From contig JAUSMV010000012.1 of assembly GCA_030645235.1 (NCBI GenBank), forward strand, positions 310,001 through 374,000: a stretch of 64,000 nucleotides of DNA, in the 5' to 3' direction. A program made the translations under genes and the position numbers. Under the pieces are notes generated by a model that searched no databases, was not told the DNA's origin, and saw only the letters and a list, made by a program, of their open reading frames with translations. Numbering within the stretch: the stretch's first letter is position 1; each line of letters starts with the position of its first letter. Of the stretch, positions 59,598 through 64,000 are shown in pieces. Source of the DNA: Parvibaculum sp. (GTDB lineage Bacteria; Pseudomonadota; Alphaproteobacteria; Parvibaculales; Parvibaculaceae).

Positions 59598-60395
59598 TCA
59601 GACTTTGCCAAGCCCGCTATTGTCAAATTCGGGAGGCGGGACGTCGGCGATGACTTCTTCATCTTGCAGATTAAGCGGTTGATGCGTGTCTTCTTCGGCA
59701 GGCTCCTGTGTGTCGGCACCTGTCGGGAGCCAGGATTCAATGAGGGAATTGCCTGCAAGCTCTTGCAGGCGCGTCAGGCGGTCGGCGATGAGCGCGGCGT
59801 GATCGGCAAAGCGCATGGAGAGATTGACGATGCGGGTTTGGGCCTGATCAATCTCGTTGAGGATCATGGTGATTTCGGCGTCTTCGGAGAAGCCCGTGCG
59901 CGGCGGCGAGAGCGCGAGACCGCGTGCGCCGGTTGTGAGGTTCACCACGCTGACGGCGATGTCAGCGCGGCCTTCGCCGTCAAGCGCAATGATGAAGGCC
60001 GGGCTCTGGCCGCCGATGAGCAAGCCGTTGATAAGATTGATGCGGTTATGCGAGGCGGCACCGACGGCGGCGTCGATTTCGCTGCGCACATCATCATAGC
60101 GACCGGCGAGCAACTCGCGGCGCGGGAGATTTTGGGTTTTACCTGCTTCGGCGACAAGATTGTGGGCTTCGCGCAAGCGGTCATTCACAACGTCGATGGC
60201 GAGCACTGCTGTTTCGATGGTCGAGAGCGCGGTGGCGATGCGTTCGCCCAGTATGGCGGCGGAACGGTAATTGGAGGCGGCCGCCGAATGGCGCAGCGCA
60301 CGTTTGATCGCGCCACGACCCGCGCGCGGTTCTTCCTCAGGCGGTGTCGGCCGCTTTACTTTTTGGCGTCGTTTGAGAAGGGAAGAGAGACGCAT
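59598..60395 (-). CDS. Flagellin-like protein with basic N-terminal extension
   Basis: 265 residues. Residues 1-36 are basic (LKRRQKVKRP, IKRALRHSAAAS). The region from about 42 to 120 resembles the flagellin N-terminal core: ALSTIETAVLAIDVVNDRLREAHNLVAEAG, LLAGRYDDVRSEIDAAVGAASHNRINLINGLL. Residues about 170-220 resemble the C-terminal D0/D1 helix (NEIDQAQTRIVNLSMRFADHAALIADRLTRLQE). The extreme N-terminal filament-forming segment of true flagellins is absent and an acidic Pro-rich tail is added. It may be a cytoplasmic or regulatory flagellin relative rather than filament subunit. Confidence 0.62.
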   Translation of the reverse strand: MRLSSLLKRRQKVKRPTPPEEEPRAGRGAIKRALRHSAAASNYRSAAILGERIATALSTIETAVLAIDVVNDRLREAHNLVAEAGKTQNLPRRELLAGRYDDVRSEIDAAVGAASHNRINLINGLLIGGQSPAFIIALDGEGRADIAVSVVNLTTGARGLALSPPRTGFSEDAEITMILNEIDQAQTRIVNLSMRFADHAALIADRLTRLQELAGNSLIESWLPTGADTQEPAEEDTHQPLNLQDEEVIADVPPPEFDNSGLGKV

Positions 60396-60528
60396 AAATA
60401 CAGGTGCCCGAATTTGTCATAAACGAAATGTTAGGTTTCAGATTAGGGTCCAAGTGTTGACAGGTCTTAAACATTGGCCTGCGGCGGGCGCACCCTTTTG
60501 TTGATGCTTCTGTTAGAGTTGCCAAATT

Positions 60529-61020
60529 ATGCAGCAAATCATTCAAATTTTCGGACGATGTTTTTGGTTCATCCTCAAGCCATTGGTGCGCCTCTATTGG
60601 CGGTTCCGGCGACCACTGACGGTGGGCGTGCGGGCGCTGGTGCGCGACGGCGAGGGGCGCGTGTTGCTGGTGCGGCATTCTTATATTCCGGGCTGGTATA
60701 TGCCAGGCGGCGGCGTCGAACGCGGCGAGACGGCACGTCATGCGCTCAGGCGCGAGCTGGACGAGGAAGCGGGCATCATGCTGAATGACGAAAGTCCGCG
60801 CCTCATCGGACTTTATGCCAATTTTCGCGAATTCAAATCAGATCACGTGGCGTTGTATCTCGTCGAGGCGCATCAATATCAGCGCGTCGCGCGAACGAGC
60901 TTTGAGATTTCCGAGCATGGTTTCTTCGCGCTTGATGCATTGCCCGACGAAATTTCACCGGCGACGCGGGCACGCCTCACGGAAATCGCGCAAGGTCTGC
61001 CCGCGCCGGATATGTGGTGA
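60529..61020 (+). CDS. Nudix hydrolase
   Basis: 163 residues. The Nudix box is GGGVERGETARHALRRELDEEAGI (G-x5-E-x7-RE-x2-EE-x-G). The N-terminus RCFWFILKPLVRLYWRFRRPLTVGVRAL is hydrophobic/basic. Substrate is probably a nucleoside diphosphate derivative. It is convergent with the amidase gene and divergent from the flagellin-like gene. Confidence 0.93.
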   Translation: MQQIIQIFGRCFWFILKPLVRLYWRFRRPLTVGVRALVRDGEGRVLLVRHSYIPGWYMPGGGVERGETARHALRRELDEEAGIMLNDESPRLIGLYANFREFKSDHVALYLVEAHQYQRVARTSFEISEHGFFALDALPDEISPATRARLTEIAQGLPAPDMW

Positions 61021-61023
61021 GGC

Positions 61024-62448
61024 CTAGAGCCTCGGGCGCTTGTCTTTCCACGGTTGCGCTTGCTCAAGCTGGCCGGCGAGACGGAAGAGCGTCGCTTCAT
61101 CGCCAAAGCGGCCCGTGAACATCATGCCGAGTGGCAGACCGTCTGCTGACCAGGCGAGCGGCATGGACATCGAAGGCTGGCCCGTCATGTTGTAAACGCC
61201 GATGTTCGGTACATATTCTGAACTGTTTTTCAGGTAAGTCGCAATGTCGCTGGTCATTGTGTCGAGATGGCCCAATGGGATCGGCGGCATTGCCAATGTG
61301 GCTGAGAGATAGACATCGAAACGCTGATGGAAGCGCGCCATGTGGCGGCCCATCTGATGCATGTAGAGCGTGGAAGCAGCAAAGTCTGCGCCGGAGCGGT
61401 GTTTCGCGCTTTCGGCAACCAGCAGTGTGAAGGCTTCGACATCATTGCCGGTCAGCTCGCGACCCAATGCGGCGGCGCGCTGGCGCAGTGTGAGCGCGAC
61501 GGAGGAACCGATGATGGTGGCCTGATGCTGGCCGAGTTCCTGCGGATCAAATTCAGGCGCGGCTTCTTCGACATTGTGACCGAGGCTTGTAAGAAGTTTT
61601 GCGGTCGCCTCAATCGCTGCGACGACTTCCTTGTCGCATGACGTGCCGTCAGGACGCTTTGTGTTGAACGCAATGCGGAGTTTGCCGGGCGGCGTTGTCA
61701 CTTCCTGCAGGAAGGGGCGTTCGACATGAGGTGCTGAATAAGGATCGCCGAGCTCTGCACCATGCGTTGCGTCGAGCATGGCGGCGCTGTCGCGCACCGA
61801 ACGCGAGACGACATGGGCAATCGACATGCTGCCCCAGCCTTCGCCGCGATCAGGGCCCATGGGCGTGCGGGCGCGGGTCGGTTTCAGGCCGAAGAGGCCG
61901 CAGGCGGCAGCGGGAATGCGGATCGAGCCGCCGCCGTCGCTCGCGTTTGCAAGCGGTATGATACCAGCGGCAACGGCGGCTGCCGCACCGCCTGATGAGC
62001 CGCCGGGCGAGCGCGTCAGATCCCACGGGTTATGTGTGGCACCGTAGAGGCGTGGTTCGGTTGTGGGCGCGAGGCCGAATTCGGGCGAATTGGTTTTGCC
62101 GAAAATGACGACGCCTGCTTTGAGATAGCGGTCGGTCAGCGTTGAATTGTGATCGGCCCTGTTGCCCTGAAAAGAGGCCGAGCCGAATGTTGTCACGGTG
62201 CCGGTGAGCAGCAGGTGTAAATCTTTCAGCAGGAACGGCACGCCTTTGAACGGACCTTCCGGCAGGCCTTTAGCGATCTGCGCGCGCGCTTCTTCATAGT
62301 GCTTGAAGGTAACGGCGTTGATTTTGGGATTTACTTTTTCGGTGCGCGCTATGGCTTCATCAAGCAACTCAGTGGCTGAGACTTTTTTTGTGGCAACGAG
62401 TTCGGCAAGGCCAAGCCCGTCATATTGGTCATAGTCACTGATGGTCAT
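61024..62448 (-). CDS. Amidase (amidase-signature family)
   Basis: 474 residues. The signature runs [15 protein letters not shown] with the catalytic Lys, then [46 protein letters not shown] holding the Ser-cisSer-Lys triad. This is not GatA of the amidotransferase (no gatC or gatB beside it); it is closer to stand-alone amidases such as 6-aminohexanoate-cyclic-dimer hydrolase. A GGGAGCGACG site precedes the ATG. Confidence 0.92.
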   Translation of the reverse strand: MTISDYDQYDGLGLAELVATKKVSATELLDEAIARTEKVNPKINAVTFKHYEEARAQIAKGLPEGPFKGVPFLLKDLHLLLTGTVTTFGSASFQGNRADHNSTLTDRYLKAGVVIFGKTNSPEFGLAPTTEPRLYGATHNPWDLTRSPGGSSGGAAAAVAAGIIPLANASDGGGSIRIPAAACGLFGLKPTRARTPMGPDRGEGWGSMSIAHVVSRSVRDSAAMLDATHGAELGDPYSAPHVERPFLQEVTTPPGKLRIAFNTKRPDGTSCDKEVVAAIEATAKLLTSLGHNVEEAAPEFDPQELGQHQATIIGSSVALTLRQRAAALGRELTGNDVEAFTLLVAESAKHRSGADFAASTLYMHQMGRHMARFHQRFDVYLSATLAMPPIPLGHLDTMTSDIATYLKNSSEYVPNIGVYNMTGQPSMSMPLAWSADGLPLGMMFTGRFGDEATLFRLAGQLEQAQPWKDKRPRL

Positions 62449-62562
62449 CGTCGCTCCCCAAAATTTTGCGTCACATTTTTGACCATCTTAAGGGGAGAAT
62501 GGCGCAGCGTGCGAAATAGTTTGTCGAAACTTTGCCGATCACGCCCCCATAAGTGAGGACAA

Positions 62563-62919
62563 ATGAAAATGAATTTTCGAATTCTATGTGGTGCCGCTGT
62601 GATGGCGGTGACCATACTTAATGGCGGACATGGTTTTGCGGCGGAACAGTTTGATCCTGCGCTGATGCCGCATGACAAGGCGGCGCTCGTGGCGGTGAGC
62701 GATACGCAGATGGGATTGCTGCGGCGCGCGGTGCGCTTTTGCAATGATCTCGGCCGCTCGCGGCACAATAATAATCTCTGCGTGGTGACGGATCTGGACC
62801 GCGTTGTGCGCACGTCCGGTGATGAAGTGCTTAAGGCGTTTCACTGGACGCTGGCGCCGATCGATCGTTATGACGATAAGCGGTCGATGGTGGGATTGAC
62901 GAAATATTTGAAGAAGTAG
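62563..62919 (+). CDS. Small secreted protein of unknown function
   Basis: 118 residues. Signal peptide FRILCGAAVMAVTILNGGHGFAA. Mature part: DKAALVAVSDTQMGLLRRAVRFCNDLGRSRHNNNLCVVTDLDRVVRTSGDEVLKAFHWTL with two Cys that could pair. No known domain recognised. Divergent from the amidase and convergent with wrbA across a hairpin. Confidence 0.65.
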   Translation: MKMNFRILCGAAVMAVTILNGGHGFAAEQFDPALMPHDKAALVAVSDTQMGLLRRAVRFCNDLGRSRHNNNLCVVTDLDRVVRTSGDEVLKAFHWTLAPIDRYDDKRSMVGLTKYLKK

Positions 62920-62921
62920 GA

Positions 62922-62946
62922 CCCTCTCCCGGATAAAGGGAGAGGG
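62922..62946. terminator. CCCTCTCCC/GGGAGAGGG hairpin between convergent genes
   Basis: A perfect 9-bp stem (62922-62930 with 62938-62946) and a 7-base loop. No T-run follows directly. It shares its arms with the inverted repeat at 48148-48198, so it may be a dispersed element used as a bidirectional stop. Confidence 0.6.
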
Positions 62947-62959
62947 CTAAGTAAGAGTT

Positions 62960-63565
62960 TTACGCTTTCAGCTTCGCGGCAATCTTTGCGACATGCGCGC
63001 CCTGATATTTCGCCATGCCGAGTTCTTTTTCGCTGGGCTGACGTGAACCGTCCGAGCCGGCAATCGTGCCGGCACCATAGAACGAGCCGCCATGCACTTC
63101 GGAAATGTCGCCGATGCCCGGTGCACCGAAGGGGACGCCGACAATGACCATGCCGTGATGGAGGAGTGTCACATGCGTGGTGAGGATCGTGCTTTCATTG
63201 CCGATGCCTGTGCCGGTTGACGTGAAGACGCTGCCGACTTTGCCGATGAGTTTACCACCGGCCCAAAGCGCGCCGGTCTGGTCGAGGAACGAACGCATCT
63301 GGCCTGACATGTTGCCGAAGCGGGTCGGCACGCCAAGGATCACCGCGTCATAGTCGGCAAGCTCGTTCGGGGATGCGACGGGGGCTTTCTGATCCGTCTT
63401 CATGTGAGCGGCTTTCATTGCCTCTTCCGGCATGGTTTCGGGGACGCGCTTGATGTCGACGGTCGCGCCTGCCTCGCGCACACCGGCGGCGACGGCTTCG
63501 GCCATCTTCTCGATATGGCCCCATGAGGAATGATAGAGGACGAGAACTTTTGCGGAATTGGTCAT
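62960..63565 (-). CDS. wrbA: NAD(P)H:quinone oxidoreductase WrbA
   Basis: 201 residues, flavodoxin-like. Start [29 protein letters not shown] binds the FMN phosphate; [29 protein letters not shown] and [33 protein letters not shown] are the WrbA signatures. Two-electron quinone reduction protects against redox stress. It is divergent from a LysR gene that probably regulates it. Confidence 0.96.
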   Translation of the reverse strand: MTNSAKVLVLYHSSWGHIEKMAEAVAAGVREAGATVDIKRVPETMPEEAMKAAHMKTDQKAPVASPNELADYDAVILGVPTRFGNMSGQMRSFLDQTGALWAGGKLIGKVGSVFTSTGTGIGNESTILTTHVTLLHHGMVIVGVPFGAPGIGDISEVHGGSFYGAGTIAGSDGSRQPSEKELGMAKYQGAHVAKIAAKLKA

Positions 63566-63673
63566 GTGAGGCTCCTGCCGGTTTGTGAGTGGCGTCGTTG
63601 GATCAAACCTATTTGCTCTTGATCGCGAAACAATCCATCATTTCAGGAACACTTTGTTTCATGAGGACACCTA

Positions 63674-64000
63674 ATGGCGCTTGATCTCAATGCTTTGGCG
63701 GTCTTTGCCAAAGTGGTGGAACTTGAAAGTTTCACCGCGGCGGCGGATGCGTTGAAGCTGTCGAAGTCGATGGTGAGCCGTCAGATTTCGGATCTCGAAG
63801 ATGAGATGAAGGTTCGGCTTCTGAACCGGACGACGCGCAAGCTGTCGGTGACGGAGGCGGGCGCGGTGGTCTATGCGCGGGCGGCACGGATCGTCATGGA
63901 GGCCCATGAGGCCGAGCGCGATGCCAATTGCATTGAGGGCGCGGTGCGCGGGAAGCTGCGGATCAATGCGCCGATGAGTTTCGGAATTTCGGAACTCGGA
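63674..64000 (+). CDS. LysR family transcriptional regulator, N-terminal part (partial)
   Basis: The first 109 residues are inside the window; the gene runs off the right edge. The winged HTH reads LDLNALAVFAKVVELESFTAAADALKLSKSMVSRQISDLEDEMKVRLLNRTTRKLSVTEAG, the common LysR form. The effector domain begins RGKLRINAPMSFG, typical of the DsdC/CrgA-like subgroup. Divergent from wrbA across 108 bp, which suggests control of that gene. Confidence 0.95.
   Translation, partial: MALDLNALAVFAKVVELESFTAAADALKLSKSMVSRQISDLEDEMKVRLLNRTTRKLSVTEAGAVVYARAARIVMEAHEAERDANCIEGAVRGKLRINAPMSFGISELG

Noticed and set aside
1-64000. CRISPR array, complete insertion sequence or prophage
   Set aside because: I found no regularly spaced repeat array, no transposase or integrase frame and no phage structural genes.

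Overview
The window comes from the chromosome of an alphaproteobacterium. The main evidence is a flagellar block laid out as in Caulobacter: fliF, fliG, fliH (flbE), fliN and flbD run in that order, are followed by flhA, and have sciP (DUF1153, the CtrA-inhibitory protein) just upstream. Supporting evidence is a Rhodobacter-type PmtA, 4-bp ATGA gene overlaps, -24/-12 promoters, a Pho box and a possible EcfG-type promoter. The order or genus cannot be fixed from sequence reading alone. Most genes are GC-rich; the restriction-modification island at about 16.0-18.9 kb is visibly more AT-rich.

Layout. 0-1 kb: the end of fliI, then fliJ. 1-2 kb: yajQ and a small membrane protein. 2.1-13.4 kb: flagellar genes on the minus strand (fliK-flgD, sciP, fliF-fliG-fliH-fliN-flbD-flhA-flhF-like). 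Sigma-54-like promoters precede fliK and fliF, and each has the same CGGCA-N5-TGCCG palindrome upstream. 13.6-16 kb: mnmA, a PmtA-like methyltransferase and tRNA-Met(CAT). 16.1-18.9 kb: a type II restriction-modification system with a controller protein, C-box sites at both promoters, and an endonuclease with its own N-terminal HTH. 19.1-24 kb: an SDR flanked by 24-bp direct repeats, an Asn/Ser-repeat secreted peptide, a structured dispersed repeat, rluA-slyX-GIY-YIG, a fatty acid desaturase and a GOLPH3-like protein.

24.2-33.3 kb: a dense partner-switching cluster. It holds three HATPase-fold proteins, three free STAS-type proteins, one STAS-like domain fused to a SAM methyltransferase, two SpoIIE/PP2C phosphatases (one with a large sensor region) and a Na/Pi-cotransporter-PhoU protein. 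The architecture resembles the SiaABC module of Pseudomonas, with a methyltransferase in place of the diguanylate cyclase. It is the best candidate here for an undescribed system.

33.5-41 kb: exbB-exbD-tonB, an FTR1 iron permease, and pstSCAB behind a Pho box. 40.4-48 kb: GST, an HSL-type esterase, a TetA-like MFS exporter, an ArsR/SRPBCC/VOC operon, a cold-shock gene with a structured leader, and a NicO/DUF1007 metal-transport pair. 48.2-52.4 kb: an acyl-CoA synthetase with two acyl-CoA dehydrogenases. 52.5-56 kb: a trypsin-like protease, a ferric-reductase-like membrane protein divergent from a TetR regulator over three operator-like repeats, and a ferritin-like diiron protein. 56.2-64 kb: an alpha/beta hydrolase, a receiver-Hpt-receiver operon without a kinase, a methyltransferase, a flagellin-like protein with a basic N-terminus, a Nudix hydrolase, an amidase, WrbA and a divergent LysR regulator cut by the window edge.

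All functions were assigned by reading translated sequence and motifs. No database search was run.
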